Assembly (NCBI GenBank): GCA_017619815.1
Contig: JAFZRR010000047.1
Coordinates: forward strand, 1-64,000
Length of the DNA stretch: 64,000 bases
Direction of reading: 5' to 3'
DNA from: Bacilli bacterium
GTDB lineage: Bacteria > Bacillota_I > Bacilli_A > RFN20 > CAG-826
Shown piece by piece: positions 48,057 to 57,038 of this stretch (position 1 is its first letter; each line of letters starts with the position of its first letter). The translations under genes were made by a program, and so were the position numbers. The notes beneath the pieces are model-generated. The model ran no database searches and was not told the origin of the DNA. It worked only from the letters and a program-made list of their open reading frames with translations.

Positions 48057-49082
48057 TGTGACGAAATCGATACATTTCTTAATCAGTTTAGTATCGACCA
48101 TATGATTGTATTTATTTCTATCGATATGTTCCTTGAGATAAGTGACTTTTTCTTCTTCGGTTGGTTTATTCTTCTTGACGAACTTATCGTAGTCTTTATG
48201 AACCTTGTCGTAGTAGTGTTTGCCTTCAAGTGTGTAATAGACAGTGCCATGACCGTGTTCTAATAATTTAATGAATTTGAAACGTTTATCTTTTCCGAAT
48301 TCTTTCTTATAGATGGAGAAACCCGCTTCGATAGGGACGGTCATATCATCTTCAGAATGAACGATAACAATCTTGGCTTTACTCTTAGCAAAGCTACTTA
48401 CCGCAGTATTTTTACATATATCACCAAAAAGGAACCTCTCGTAGGTATCTACGTAAAGCATGAAATCATTTGCTTTGTCACCTGCAAAACGCTCGCCATT
48501 GGCCTTAAAAATCGTGGTTGCGGAGTTAAATCCGCTAAAAGCGACGAGTCCTTTGACTCTTTTATGTAGATAAAGGGCATTTGAGGAAGAATATGCACCC
48601 CAAGAATGGCCCATTAAATATAAAGGAAGTTTCTTATATTCATTAAGTGATTCCACAAAAGATAAAGCTTTATCAGCATCTAAGAATCCTTGAGTAAATC
48701 CTTTGATGGTGGTGCCTTCACTTTCATCGTTAGCGGTAGCGTCATAGGCGAACACATAAAAACCCAGTTCACATAAGACATTAATGAGGTCCAAATAGCA
48801 GTGGTGTCCTCCACCTCCATAACCATGGCAAAAGACAAAAATACCGCGTTTTTGCTGAGTTTTATCGTTATAGACATATCCCACTAAGCGGTGTTTATTA
48901 CAGGAATAAAACTCATATCTCTTCCTTTCTAAATTAGGAAAATCTTCCATCTCAAAATAGAAAGGTTTAAATGTCAAAAAGTGGTGGTTAAACATCTTGC
49001 TATAGACTTGTTGAGTAACTACTGCAGGAGCCACAACTTTTGTGACACCGATTATTTCTTCAAATAACTTTTTCCTGTCCAT
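48051..49082 (-). CDS. Alpha/beta hydrolase (serine hydrolase), unknown substrate
   Basis: 343 residues. Seen: GIFVFCHGYGGGGHHCYLDLINVL (oxyanion loop), YDATANDESEG, nucleophile elbow LMGHSWGAYSS (Ser about 167), acid in IVHSEDDMTVP and His in LEHGHGTVYY. The Gly-rich oxyanion loop and the N-terminal ~60 residues differ from the two other hydrolases in this window, so it is a separate family. No signal peptide. Expressed from a leaderless-type promoter. Confidence 0.83.
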   Translation of the reverse strand: MDRKKLFEEIIGVTKVVAPAVVTQQVYSKMFNHHFLTFKPFYFEMEDFPNLERKRYEFYSCNKHRLVGYVYNDKTQQKRGIFVFCHGYGGGGHHCYLDLINVLCELGFYVFAYDATANDESEGTTIKGFTQGFLDADKALSFVESLNEYKKLPLYLMGHSWGAYSSSNALYLHKRVKGLVAFSGFNSATTIFKANGERFAGDKANDFMLYVDTYERFLFGDICKNTAVSSFAKSKAKIVIVHSEDDMTVPIEAGFSIYKKEFGKDKRFKFIKLLEHGHGTVYYTLEGKHYYDKVHKDYDKFVKKNKPTEEEKVTYLKEHIDRNKYNHMVDTKLIKKCIDFVTK

Positions 49083-49088
49083 ATCAAT

Positions 49089-49094
49089 ATTATA
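49089..49094 (-). promoter_or_regulatory. -10 box of the hydrolase gene (leaderless layout)
   Basis: Perfect TATAAT on the minus strand ending exactly 6 bases before the ATG at 49082. A small palindrome, TTGTTTATTAACAA (49101-49114), lies just upstream. Confidence 0.6.
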
Positions 49095-49138
49095 TACCTA
49101 TTGTTTATTAACAATTTCTATCGCTTTTTACAAAATGT

Positions 49139-49147
49139 TGCTATAAT
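49139..49147 (+). promoter_or_regulatory. Extended -10 promoter of the first M6-like protease gene
   Basis: TGC followed by TATAAT (49142-49147). Transcription would begin near 49154, leaving a leader of about 49 bases with a hairpin and a ribosome binding site. Confidence 0.55.
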
Positions 49148-49168
49148 CATAAACATTCAATATAAGTT

Positions 49169-49185
49169 TGTACCGTTTCGGTACA
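49169..49185 (+). promoter_or_regulatory. Leader hairpin of the first M6-like protease gene
   Basis: TGTACCG / CGGTACA with loop TTT, a perfect 7-bp stem that ends one base before the GGAAAGGAAAAG ribosome binding region. It may stabilise the mRNA or bind a regulator. Confidence 0.45.
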
Positions 49186-49202
49186 GGAAAGGAAAAGAAA
49201 TT

Positions 49203-50828
49203 ATGAAGAAAATGACAATCTTAAAAGGTATGATCTTCTGTACAGCTCTCACAATGACAGTTGCTGGCTGTAAAGGCAATAACTTAGAAGCCATTCAAGT
49301 TGACCCTTACACCTTAGTGAGCAATTACCGTGATGTCCGTGTCTTAGGTACCGGATACGCTGGTGAACAATTCACTGAACACAGCAGAATCGTTGATGAT
49401 AATGGTGTGACAAAACAACAAAAAACATATGTTGTTGAAGACGTTAAAGTTTTAGTTGTCCCAGTGGACTTCACTGACGCTCCATATTCTTGGTATAACG
49501 ATACCGAAGATGGCGCTCGCGCTGAACTTAACAAAGTTTTCTTTGGTGGACCAGATGATATGCAATGGTACTCTTTAGCAGAATATTACAAATCATCCAG
49601 TTTCGGTCAATGTAATGTTACTGGTTCTGTAGCTCCATGGTGGCACACTGGTGTTAGTTATAAATCAATCACCAAATCTAACACAGGCTATGCCGAAGAA
49701 ATTGCTACCGACATTCAAGACTACTATCGTGAACACAACGATGAAATTAACTTAGCGGATTACGATGCAAATAAAGACGGTTTCGTTGATACCATTGTTA
49801 TGGTTTATACCGCACCAATCACCACAACTGGTGAAGTTTGGTGGGCATTCTGTTCATCCGTTGGTGGTGCATTTGGTAAATACACCCCATCCGGAACTAA
49901 AGAAGGCGTCAATAGATATTTCTGGGCTTCCTATCGTTTCTTATACGAAAGATGGAACCGTTCATCATTAGACGAAGCGCAATATACATCCGCCGAAATT
50001 AAAGCTGGTGTTGATAAATATGGTAATCCAATTTATCCAGATGCTCATACAATGACTCACGAATTCGGTCACTGTTTATCATTACCTGACTATTACATTA
50101 CCGACTATAACGATAAAGATTATGGTGGAATGGGTGGTCTTGATATGATGGACTATAACGTTGGTGACCACAATGCATATTCCAAAATGTGCTATGGTTG
50201 GATTAATCCAAGAAGAATTGCTGGTACAAGTGGTAAGATTACTCTCACAATGAAAAGTACAACCACAACTGGTGATACCATTATTGTTCCTGCTCCAAAT
50301 GGTTGGAATGATACATACATGGATCAATACCTCGTTATCGAATTCCTAACTCCAGAAGGCGTGGCAAAAGCTGATGGCGAACAACGCTACTTGGGTAACT
50401 ATCCTCTCTATTATAATAGAGCGGGTATCAGAATTATCCACGTTGACTCTCGTTTAGGTGTCTTCCAATACTCTGGTGCTGGTGACCAAGCTGGTTATCA
50501 TTTCGCTGGTTATACACCAGCTGTGAAAACAGACTTAGAACATGCATATGTTGGTGTTGCCGCTGATAACACAATGACCAGAAGTTGTTATCCAGATTAT
50601 AAGATCGCTGAAGTTCTTGCTTCTGATGGCAAAACCATGAAAGAACACAAGAGTGAATCTAACACCGATTGCTTATACTTTGAAGGCCAAGGCTTTGGTT
50701 ACAATGGCGTTTGGAAAAACTTCAAAATGAACGGCATCGATGGTTCTAAGAACAAAGCATTTGGTTTCAAAATCCACGTTGATAAGATCGACGGAAACAA
50801 CTCCGCAACAATCACAATCTCTCGTTAA
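49203..50828 (+). CDS. Secreted M6-like zinc metalloprotease lipoprotein
   Basis: 541 residues. Signal peptide with lipobox VAGC (Cys about 21). Catalytic HEFGH-CLSLPDYY (residues ~285-300) gives the HExxH zinc site, followed by the Met-turn-like GGMGGLDMMDYNVGDHNAYSKMCYGW, as in the immune-inhibitor-A (M6) family. A Ca-binding-like DANKDGFVD lies before it. The start at 49203 follows GGAAAGG; a frame from 49101 would run through the promoter. Probably degrades proteins at the cell surface. A paralog follows. Confidence 0.88.
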   Translation: MKKMTILKGMIFCTALTMTVAGCKGNNLEAIQVDPYTLVSNYRDVRVLGTGYAGEQFTEHSRIVDDNGVTKQQKTYVVEDVKVLVVPVDFTDAPYSWYNDTEDGARAELNKVFFGGPDDMQWYSLAEYYKSSSFGQCNVTGSVAPWWHTGVSYKSITKSNTGYAEEIATDIQDYYREHNDEINLADYDANKDGFVDTIVMVYTAPITTTGEVWWAFCSSVGGAFGKYTPSGTKEGVNRYFWASYRFLYERWNRSSLDEAQYTSAEIKAGVDKYGNPIYPDAHTMTHEFGHCLSLPDYYITDYNDKDYGGMGGLDMMDYNVGDHNAYSKMCYGWINPRRIAGTSGKITLTMKSTTTTGDTIIVPAPNGWNDTYMDQYLVIEFLTPEGVAKADGEQRYLGNYPLYYNRAGIRIIHVDSRLGVFQYSGAGDQAGYHFAGYTPAVKTDLEHAYVGVAADNTMTRSCYPDYKIAEVLASDGKTMKEHKSESNTDCLYFEGQGFGYNGVWKNFKMNGIDGSKNKAFGFKIHVDKIDGNNSATITISR

Positions 50829-50852
50829 TTTAAAAACGATATATTGAATACT

Positions 50853-50880
50853 AAGGCGTCTCGCAAGAGATGCCTTTCTT
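50853..50880 (+). terminator. Intrinsic terminator between the two protease genes
   Basis: AAGGCGTCTC / GAGATGCCTT with a GCAA (GNRA) loop and a following T-rich run. It separates the transcripts of the paralogs. Confidence 0.88.
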
Positions 50881-50914
50881 TACAAATAAATACTTAGTTT
50901 TTAGAATTATATAT

Positions 50915-52459
50915 ATGAACAAGAAATACATTTCTTTTGCTATATTACCCTGTTTATTAAGTGGCTGTTCTCATGGAATAACATTAAAGTATGTTCCATA
51001 TACTTTTTCTATTGAAGAACAAGATTTGATGAAAGAAGACACCACACCAGTCGCTTATAAAAAAGGAAGTATCAATTCTCTTTCCGATTTCTTGGCTGAT
51101 TTTAAAAGTGGTCATAAAAGAGAAAGTATTCCCACCAGAGGTGATAGAAAACTTTTAGTGGTTCCTATTTCTTTTACTGATAGTGATAAAACTAACCAAG
51201 ATAATAAGACTATTTTCCTACAAAACGCCTTCTTTGGGGCGAATAATCACACAAATTATTATTCTGTCGCAGGATATTACAATGCTTCTTCATATGGGCA
51301 ATTAAGAATCACTGGTGAAGTGGCACCTTGGTTCAATTTAAATATGTCCTCACAAGAACTTTTGAATTTATCTCCATCATATATGACAAAGTCATCCATG
51401 GTGGTGGAACAAGCGGTTGATTACTATAAAGCCAATAACCTCATCGAAAATCTATCTGGTTACGATACAGATGATGATGACGATATTGACGGCGTTTATG
51501 CGATTTACGATCATCCATATAATGAAACTAATAACAAAGACCATTTGTTCTGGGCTTACACTCATTACACATTTAAAGGTGAAAATTCACTTAATAATGA
51601 AGCGCCATATGTGAATGGATATTCTTGGACAAGTATTGATACAGTGATGCAAAAAGATAATCGTTCCTATACGAATTATCTCATTCACGAAACTGGCCAC
51701 TTATTAGGTTTAACTGACTATTACAACACTAAATACACAACTACAGGAAGTGACTATCATTTCCAACCAACTGGATGTTTTGATGTTATGGATTATAACA
51801 TCGGTGATCATTCTTCTTTCAGTAAGTATCTCTTTAAATGGACATCTCCAACAATTTTGGAAGGTAATGAAACAAGAACAATTAAATTAAAACCATTTGT
51901 TAATTCCGGTGAATATTTACTTATCCCATCAACATCATATAATGGTTCACCTTATAGTGAGTATTTACTCGTAGAATACTTTGCTCCTACAGGATTAAAT
52001 AAGTTCTCTGGAGCCTATAGTTATGTAGATAAAGAAGGCAAAACGGGTATATATAAATTCCCAGATCATTATGGTTTAAAGATTTATCATATTGATGCCA
52101 CGCTTGGTTATTACAAGATTGGCATGAATACCAATTTGATATGCACAATCGATGATCCAAATTGGGAAAGTAAAGTCGGCACTGATAATGTCGGTTTGGA
52201 TTTTGCTTACTCAAATACAATTAAAGATTCTGATGTTGGCAATAAACCAGTTTTAATCCATTTACTCGAAAGTAGTGGTAATAATACATTCAAGGATTCA
52301 ATCCCTGCGAATAACAATACTTTATTTAGAACTGGTGATGATTTTGGTGTAACCAAGTTCACTGATTTTAGATTCTTCGATGGATCAGCACCTGAATACA
52401 CAATTAAAGTCAAACAATTGTCCACAAGAGAGATAACTTTAGAAATAAATCATAAGTAA
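50915..52459 (+). CDS. Second M6-like zinc metalloprotease lipoprotein
   Basis: 514 residues. Signal peptide with lipobox LSGC (Cys about 18). Zinc site LIHETGHLLGLTDYY (HETGH), then GCFDVMDYNIGDHSSFSKYLFKW, parallel to its neighbour; DTDDDDDIDGVYAIYD is a likely Ca site. Clearly a diverged tandem duplicate of the gene at 49203, with shared order of motifs and low overall identity. I start at 50915 because the frame from 50870 begins inside the terminator hairpin. No ribosome binding site; AT-rich sequence at the ATG could be a leaderless -10. Confidence 0.87.
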   Translation: MNKKYISFAILPCLLSGCSHGITLKYVPYTFSIEEQDLMKEDTTPVAYKKGSINSLSDFLADFKSGHKRESIPTRGDRKLLVVPISFTDSDKTNQDNKTIFLQNAFFGANNHTNYYSVAGYYNASSYGQLRITGEVAPWFNLNMSSQELLNLSPSYMTKSSMVVEQAVDYYKANNLIENLSGYDTDDDDDIDGVYAIYDHPYNETNNKDHLFWAYTHYTFKGENSLNNEAPYVNGYSWTSIDTVMQKDNRSYTNYLIHETGHLLGLTDYYNTKYTTTGSDYHFQPTGCFDVMDYNIGDHSSFSKYLFKWTSPTILEGNETRTIKLKPFVNSGEYLLIPSTSYNGSPYSEYLLVEYFAPTGLNKFSGAYSYVDKEGKTGIYKFPDHYGLKIYHIDATLGYYKIGMNTNLICTIDDPNWESKVGTDNVGLDFAYSNTIKDSDVGNKPVLIHLLESSGNNTFKDSIPANNNTLFRTGDDFGVTKFTDFRFFDGSAPEYTIKVKQLSTREITLEINHK

Positions 52460-52462
52460 TTT

Positions 52463-52477
52463 GGTGTATGATACACC
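52463..52477. repeat. Palindrome after the second protease gene
   Basis: GGTGTAT / ATACACC around one G. It overlaps the first copy of the direct repeat found again before rpsL. No adjacent T run. Confidence 0.4.
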
Positions 52478-52491
52478 TGGATACGTTGAAA
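52469..52491 (+). repeat. Imperfect direct repeat, copy 1 (upstream of rpsL promoter)
   Basis: A 23-base unit starting TGATACACC-T-GGA and ending G-AAA. It matches the copy at 52608-52630 at 19 of 23 positions. Confidence 0.45.
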
Positions 52492-52520
52492 ATATTTTTA
52501 TATTTTTTGTGTTTTTTTGC

Positions 52521-52549
52521 TTGCGCGACAATATCTATTTAATTAATAT
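52521..52549 (+). promoter_or_regulatory. Promoter of rpsL-rpsG-fusA
   Basis: TTGCGC (52521-52526), 17-base spacer, TAATAT (52544-52549). A second -10 reading (TATATA) overlaps. The -35 resembles that of rplK (TTGCGG) and tuf (TTGCTA). Confidence 0.5.
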
Positions 52550-52556
52550 ATATAAG

Positions 52557-52588
52557 CGTGTGTATTCTACACGGTGACCAAAATGGTC
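52557..52588 (+). promoter_or_regulatory. Two hairpins at the 5' end of the rpsL leader
   Basis: CGTGTG / TACACG (52557-52573, loop TATTC, one G-T pair), then GACCA / TGGTC (52576-52588, loop AAA). They would lie at the very start of the transcript and may be autoregulatory or stabilising. Confidence 0.45.
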
Positions 52589-52607
52589 TATTTTTAAGGG
52601 GAATTAA

Positions 52608-52630
52608 TGATACACCCGGAACCGTGGAAA
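52608..52630 (+). repeat. Imperfect direct repeat, copy 2 (in the rpsL leader)
   Basis: TGATACACC-C-GGA at the start, G-AAA at the end; 19 of 23 bases agree with 52469-52491. It lies inside the predicted leader, whereas copy 1 lies upstream of the promoter. Confidence 0.45.
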
Positions 52631-52673
52631 CAACACACCAAACATTAAATTAGTTATCGAAAGGAGCAATTAT

Positions 52674-53093
52674 ATGCCAACCATTAACCAATTAGTTCGT
52701 GAAGGTCGCCACAACAAGACTTGGAAATCCAAGGCTCCAGCTCTCGGCACAAGATGGAACTCTTTAAAGAAGAAAAACATCGGTCAAGCCGCTAGCCAAA
52801 AACGTGGTGTCTGCACCCGTGTCGGTACAATGACTCCTAAAAAACCTAACTCTGCGTTAAGAAAATACGCCCGTGTTAGATTATCAAACGGATATGAAGT
52901 CACAGCCTACATCGGTGGTGAAGGTCACAACTTACAAGAACACTCCACAGTTATGATTAGAGGTGGACGTGTTAAAGATTTACCAGGTGTTAGATATCAC
53001 ATCGTTCGTGGTACTCTCGACTGCGCTGGTATCGAAGCTCGCCGTCAAGGTAGAAGCTTATATGGCACTAAAAAGCCAAAAGGAAACGAATAA
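52674..53093 (+). CDS. rpsL: 30S ribosomal protein S12
   Basis: 139 residues. Seen: [28 protein letters not shown] (streptomycin-site Lys present) and [18 protein letters not shown]. Slightly longer in the N-terminal part, as in Firmicutes. AAAGGAG before the ATG. First gene of the str operon. Confidence 0.97.
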   Translation: MPTINQLVREGRHNKTWKSKAPALGTRWNSLKKKNIGQAASQKRGVCTRVGTMTPKKPNSALRKYARVRLSNGYEVTAYIGGEGHNLQEHSTVMIRGGRVKDLPGVRYHIVRGTLDCAGIEARRQGRSLYGTKKPKGNE

Positions 53094-53112
53094 TTGATAG
53101 GAGGAAAACATT

Positions 53113-53580
53113 ATGCGTAAAGGAAATGCAGTAAAACGTGACGTCTTACCAGATCCAATTTATAACAGTAAGTTAGTCACTCGTTTAATTAACAAAATTA
53201 TGCTTGATGGTAAAAAGGGAACTGCTCAAAACATTCTCTATTCCGCCTTCAAGAGAATCGAAGCGAAAACAGGACAACCAGCAATGGACGTCTTTGCAAC
53301 AGCGCTTAACAACATTATGCCAACCGTTGAATTAAAAATGAGACGTGTTGGTGGTAGCAACTTCCAAGTTCCAACCGAAGTTACCCCAGATAGAAAGGTC
53401 ACATTAGGTCTTAGATGGTTAGTTAACTATTCCCGTTTAAGAAATGAAAAGAGCATGGAAGAACGCTTAGCTAATGAAATCATCGATGCCGCTAACGGCA
53501 CAGGTGCTTCTGTTAAGAAGAGAGAAGATACTCACAAGATGGCAGAAGCCAACAAAGCTTACGCCCATTATCGTTGGTAA
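53113..53580 (+). CDS. rpsG: 30S ribosomal protein S7
   Basis: 155 residues. [36 protein letters not shown] at the start and [22 protein letters not shown] at the end, both typical. Nucleates assembly of the 30S head. AGGAGG site; fusA follows after 18 bases. Confidence 0.97.
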   Translation: MRKGNAVKRDVLPDPIYNSKLVTRLINKIMLDGKKGTAQNILYSAFKRIEAKTGQPAMDVFATALNNIMPTVELKMRRVGGSNFQVPTEVTPDRKVTLGLRWLVNYSRLRNEKSMEERLANEIIDAANGTGASVKKREDTHKMAEANKAYAHYRW

Positions 53581-53598
53581 TCCGGGAGGGAATAATTT

Positions 53599-55680
53599 AT
53601 GGCAAATCGTGAATTTGACTTAGCCCATACCCGTAATATCGGTATCATGGCTCACATCGACGCCGGTAAAACAACCACAACTGAACGTATTCTTTATTTC
53701 ACTGGTAAAATCCATAAGATTGGCGAAACCCATGAAGGTGCCGCTACTATGGACTGGATGGCCCAAGAACAAGAAAGAGGTATTACAATTACCTCCGCTG
53801 CTACAACAGCACACTGGAAGGGCAATCGTATTAACATCATCGACACTCCGGGGCACGTCGACTTCACCGTTGAAGTTGAACGTTCACTTCGTGTCTTAGA
53901 CGGTGCTATCACCGTTCTCGATGGTAAAAGTGGTGTTGAACCACAAACAGAAACCGTTTGGAGACAAGGTAGCAAATATGGCGTTCCTAGAATCGTCTTT
54001 GTTAACAAACTCGACGCTATCGGTGCTGACTTCGAAATGAGTGTTCGCTCATTATACGAAAGACTCGGTGCTAACGCCGCTGCTGTCCAATACCCAATCG
54101 GCATTGAAAGTTCTTTAAGCGGATGTATCGATATCATTGAACAAAAGGCTTATCAATACACATCTGATGTGCATGATGAACCACAAGAAATCGCCATCCC
54201 TGAAGAATATAAAGCCAAAGTCCAAGAATTAAGAGGCAAATTATTCGAAGCATTATCTAACTTCGATGAAGAAATCTTAATGATGGTCTTAGAAGGTGAA
54301 GAACCATCTGTTGAAAAGACTAAAGAAGTTATTCGTAAAGCCGTTTTAACAGGTGAATTCCACCCAGTCTTCTGTGGTAGTGCCTATAAGAACAAAAACA
54401 TTCAAATGCTCTTAGATGGCGTTATTGACTACTTACCAAGCCCACTCGACATCAATCCTGCAAAAGGTACTGATGACAGAGGTAACGAAGTTGTCTGCCA
54501 ACCAACAGATGACGCTCCATTAGCCGCCTTAGCATTTAAAATCGCGACAGACCCATTCATTGGCCGTTTAGCCTATGTCCGTGTCTACAGCGGTGTCTTA
54601 AAAGCCGGTAGCTATGTCCTCAACAGCACCAAAGGTGTTAAAGAAAGAATCGGCCGTGTCGTGTTAATGCACTCTAACCACCGTCAAGAAGTTGAAGAAC
54701 TCCATGCTGGTGATATCGGTGCCGTTATCGGTCTTAAAAACACCATTACTGGTGACACACTCTGTGAAGAAAAACACGAAATCATCTTAGAAAAGATGGA
54801 ATTCCCAGATCCAGTTATCGAAGAAGCTGTTGAACCAAAAACTAAAGCAGACCAAGAAAAGATGGCCATTGCTTTACAAAAATTAGCGGAAGAAGATCCA
54901 ACCTTCAAAGTCCGTACCAATGCGGAAACAGGTCAAACCTTAATCGCTGGTGTCGGTGAATTACACTTAGACATCATCGTCGACCGTATGAGAAGAGAAT
55001 TCGGTGTTCAAGTTAACGTCGGTGCTCCTCAAGTCGAATATAAGGAAACCATCAAATCCACAGCGGAATGTGAAGGTAAGTACATCAAACAATCCGGTGG
55101 TCGTGGTCAATACGGTCACGTCTGGATCAAGTTTGAACCAAACCCAGGCAAAGGCTTCGAATTCGTTGACGCCGTTGTCGGTGGTACCGTTCCAAGAGAA
55201 TACATCAAACCAACTCAAGATGGTTTAGTGGACGCTCTTAAGAGAGGTATGGTTGCAGGCTTTGATGTCATGGATATTAAAGCGACATTATTCGACGGTA
55301 GTTCCCACGATGTCGATAGTAGTGAAGCCGCTTACAAGATTGCTGCTTCCTTAGCTCTTAAAGAAGCTGCAAAGAAATGTAACCCAGTCATTCTTGAACC
55401 AATCATGAAGATTGAAGTTACAATTCCTGAACAATACTATGGTGACGTCTTAGGTGATATCTCTCGTAGAAGAGGTAACATCATGGGCGAAAGCCAAAGA
55501 AACAACGCCAAAACAATCGAAGCAGAAGTTCCATTATGCGAAATGTTCGGTTATGTTACCGACTTACGTAGTATGACTCAAGGTCGTGGTAACTACGTCA
55601 TGCAATTCGATCACTATGGCGAATGTCCAAAATACGTTCAAGAAGAAATTATTAAAAAGAGTGGCATGTCCGCTCGCTAA
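53599..55680 (+). CDS. fusA: Elongation factor G
   Basis: 693 residues. G1 [15 protein letters not shown], switch [14 protein letters not shown]3 [10 protein letters not shown]4 NKLD, then domains II-V with [15 protein letters not shown] and [25 protein letters not shown]. Drives translocation. GGGAGGG before the ATG. Confidence 0.98.
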   Translation: MANREFDLAHTRNIGIMAHIDAGKTTTTERILYFTGKIHKIGETHEGAATMDWMAQEQERGITITSAATTAHWKGNRINIIDTPGHVDFTVEVERSLRVLDGAITVLDGKSGVEPQTETVWRQGSKYGVPRIVFVNKLDAIGADFEMSVRSLYERLGANAAAVQYPIGIESSLSGCIDIIEQKAYQYTSDVHDEPQEIAIPEEYKAKVQELRGKLFEALSNFDEEILMMVLEGEEPSVEKTKEVIRKAVLTGEFHPVFCGSAYKNKNIQMLLDGVIDYLPSPLDINPAKGTDDRGNEVVCQPTDDAPLAALAFKIATDPFIGRLAYVRVYSGVLKAGSYVLNSTKGVKERIGRVVLMHSNHRQEVEELHAGDIGAVIGLKNTITGDTLCEEKHEIILEKMEFPDPVIEEAVEPKTKADQEKMAIALQKLAEEDPTFKVRTNAETGQTLIAGVGELHLDIIVDRMRREFGVQVNVGAPQVEYKETIKSTAECEGKYIKQSGGRGQYGHVWIKFEPNPGKGFEFVDAVVGGTVPREYIKPTQDGLVDALKRGMVAGFDVMDIKATLFDGSSHDVDSSEAAYKIAASLALKEAAKKCNPVILEPIMKIEVTIPEQYYGDVLGDISRRRGNIMGESQRNNAKTIEAEVPLCEMFGYVTDLRSMTQGRGNYVMQFDHYGECPKYVQEEIIKKSGMSAR

Positions 55681-55698
55681 TGCCAATTTAAATTGGTA
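55681..55698 (+). repeat. Palindrome after fusA (possible weak terminator)
   Basis: CCAATTTAAATTGG (55683-55696) is its own reverse complement, extended by TG/TA and a G-T pair. It starts right after the fusA stop, and its end touches the tuf -35 box. It has no T run, so it may be a transcript-end stabiliser or an attenuator that lets some transcripts read into tuf. Confidence 0.4.
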
Positions 55699-55727
55699 TT
55701 GCTAATTAAAAATTATTGCTATATTAT
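55699..55727 (+). promoter_or_regulatory. Promoter of tuf
   Basis: TTGCTA (55699-55704), exact 17-base spacer, TATTAT (55722-55727). A separate strong tuf promoter within the str operon is common in Firmicutes. Confidence 0.65.
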
Positions 55728-55729
55728 GA

Positions 55730-55756
55730 TTTCGTTGCAAAATTGCATATACGAAA
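55730..55756 (+). promoter_or_regulatory. 5' hairpin of the tuf leader
   Basis: TTTCGT (55730-55735) with ACGAAA (55751-55756), and TGCAA (55736-55740) with TTGCA (55743-55747), separated by a TAT bulge. This would cap the mRNA near its 5' end, about 10 bases before GAGAAGGGAG. Confidence 0.5.
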
Positions 55757-55777
55757 GAGAAGGGAGATTTCAATTTT

Positions 55778-56962
55778 ATGGCAAAACAACATTTTGACAG
55801 AACCAAACAACACGTTAATATTGGTACAATTGGTCACGTTGACCACGGTAAAACAACATTAACCGCTGCCATTACTTCTGTCTTAGCTAAAAAGGGCGGT
55901 GCTGTCAAAACCGATTATGCACAAATCGACTCCGCTCCAGAAGAAAAAGCTCGTGGTATTACAATCAACACAGCTCACATCGAATATCAAACAGAAACAA
56001 GACACTATGCTCACGTTGACTGCCCAGGGCACGCTGACTATGTTAAAAACATGATTACAGGTGCTGCACAAATGGATGGTGCAATCCTTGTTGTCGCAGG
56101 TACAGATGGCGTTATGCCACAAACACGTGAACACATCTTACTTGCTCGTCAAGTCGGTGTTCCATACATCGTTGTCTTCATCAACAAGACTGACTTAGTC
56201 GACGATCCAGAATTATTAGACTTAGTCGAAATGGATGTCCGTGACTTATTAAACAGCTACGGTTTCCCAGGCGACGAAGTTCCAGTGATTCGTGGTTCCG
56301 CTCGTAAAGCCCTTGATGGTGACCCAGCAGAAGAAGCTAACATCATGAAATTAATGGATGCTTGTGATTCTTACATCCCAGCTCCAGCTCGTGAAAACGA
56401 CAAACCATTCTTACTCGCGATCGAAGACGTTATGACAATTTCTGGTCGTGGTACAGTTGTTACAGGCCGTGTCGAACGTGGTCAAGCCAAACTTGGCGAC
56501 GAAGTCGAAATCGTCGGTATCAAACCAACCCAAAAATCTGTTATTACAGGTCTTGAATCCTTCCGTAAGATCTTAGACTACGCCGAAGCAGGCGATAACG
56601 TTGGTGTCTTATTAAGAGGTATCAACCGTGACCAAGTCCAACGTGGTCAAGTCTTAGCAAAACCAGGTTCCGTTACACCACACAGCAAATTCACAGGTCA
56701 AGTCTACGTTTTAACAAAAGAAGAAGGTGGCCGTCACACAGCGTTCTTAACAAACTACCGTCCACAATTCTACTTCCGTACAACAGACGTTACCGGTGTT
56801 ATCACACTTCCTGCAGGTGTTGACATGGTTATGCCTGGCGATAACGTTGAATTAACAGTTGAATTAATTCACCCAATCGCTATGGAAAAAGGTACCAAAT
56901 TCTCCATCCGTGAAGGTGGCAGAACAGTCGGTGCTGGTACAGTTAGCGAAATTATTAAATAA
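55778..56962 (+). CDS. tuf: Elongation factor Tu
   Basis: 394 residues. G1 [11 protein letters not shown]2 [13 protein letters not shown]3 DCPGHADY, G4 NKTD (NKCD in E. coli), then domains II and III with RTTDVTG and [24 protein letters not shown] ending. Carries aminoacyl-tRNA to the ribosome. The codon pattern strongly favours C-ending codons, as in the other highly expressed genes here. AAGGGAG before the ATG. Confidence 0.98.
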   Translation: MAKQHFDRTKQHVNIGTIGHVDHGKTTLTAAITSVLAKKGGAVKTDYAQIDSAPEEKARGITINTAHIEYQTETRHYAHVDCPGHADYVKNMITGAAQMDGAILVVAGTDGVMPQTREHILLARQVGVPYIVVFINKTDLVDDPELLDLVEMDVRDLLNSYGFPGDEVPVIRGSARKALDGDPAEEANIMKLMDACDSYIPAPARENDKPFLLAIEDVMTISGRGTVVTGRVERGQAKLGDEVEIVGIKPTQKSVITGLESFRKILDYAEAGDNVGVLLRGINRDQVQRGQVLAKPGSVTPHSKFTGQVYVLTKEEGGRHTAFLTNYRPQFYFRTTDVTGVITLPAGVDMVMPGDNVELTVELIHPIAMEKGTKFSIREGGRTVGAGTVSEIIK

Positions 56963-56985
56963 TTTAGTTAAACTTATACAAGAAG

Positions 56986-57013
56986 CCCATCCTTATGGAT
57001 GGGTTTTTCTTTT
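56986..57013 (+). terminator. Strong intrinsic terminator after tuf
   Basis: CCCATCC / GGATGGG with loop TTAT, followed by TTTTTCTTTT. Confidence 0.93.
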
Positions 57014-57023
57014 GTCTTTATCG

Positions 57024-57032
57024 TGTTATAAT
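57024..57032 (+). promoter_or_regulatory. Extended -10 promoter of the nuclease lipoprotein gene (leaderless layout)
   Basis: TGT then TATAAT (57027-57032), ending exactly 6 bases before the ATG at 57039, with CTAGCC between and no Shine-Dalgarno sequence. It lies directly behind the tuf terminator. One of the clearest examples. Confidence 0.7.
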
Positions 57033-57038
57033 CTAGCC

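Noticed and set aside
49101..49202. Longer start of the first M6-like protease
   Set aside because: It crosses the promoter and leader hairpin and destroys the lipoprotein signal at the N-terminus.
55681..55698. Palindrome after fusA as a normal intrinsic terminator
   Set aside because: It is AT-rich and lacks a following T run, so I list it only as a palindrome.
56910..57038. Longer start of the nuclease lipoprotein inside tuf
   Set aside because: It overlaps the end of tuf and its terminator. The ATG at 57039 begins a perfect lipoprotein signal.
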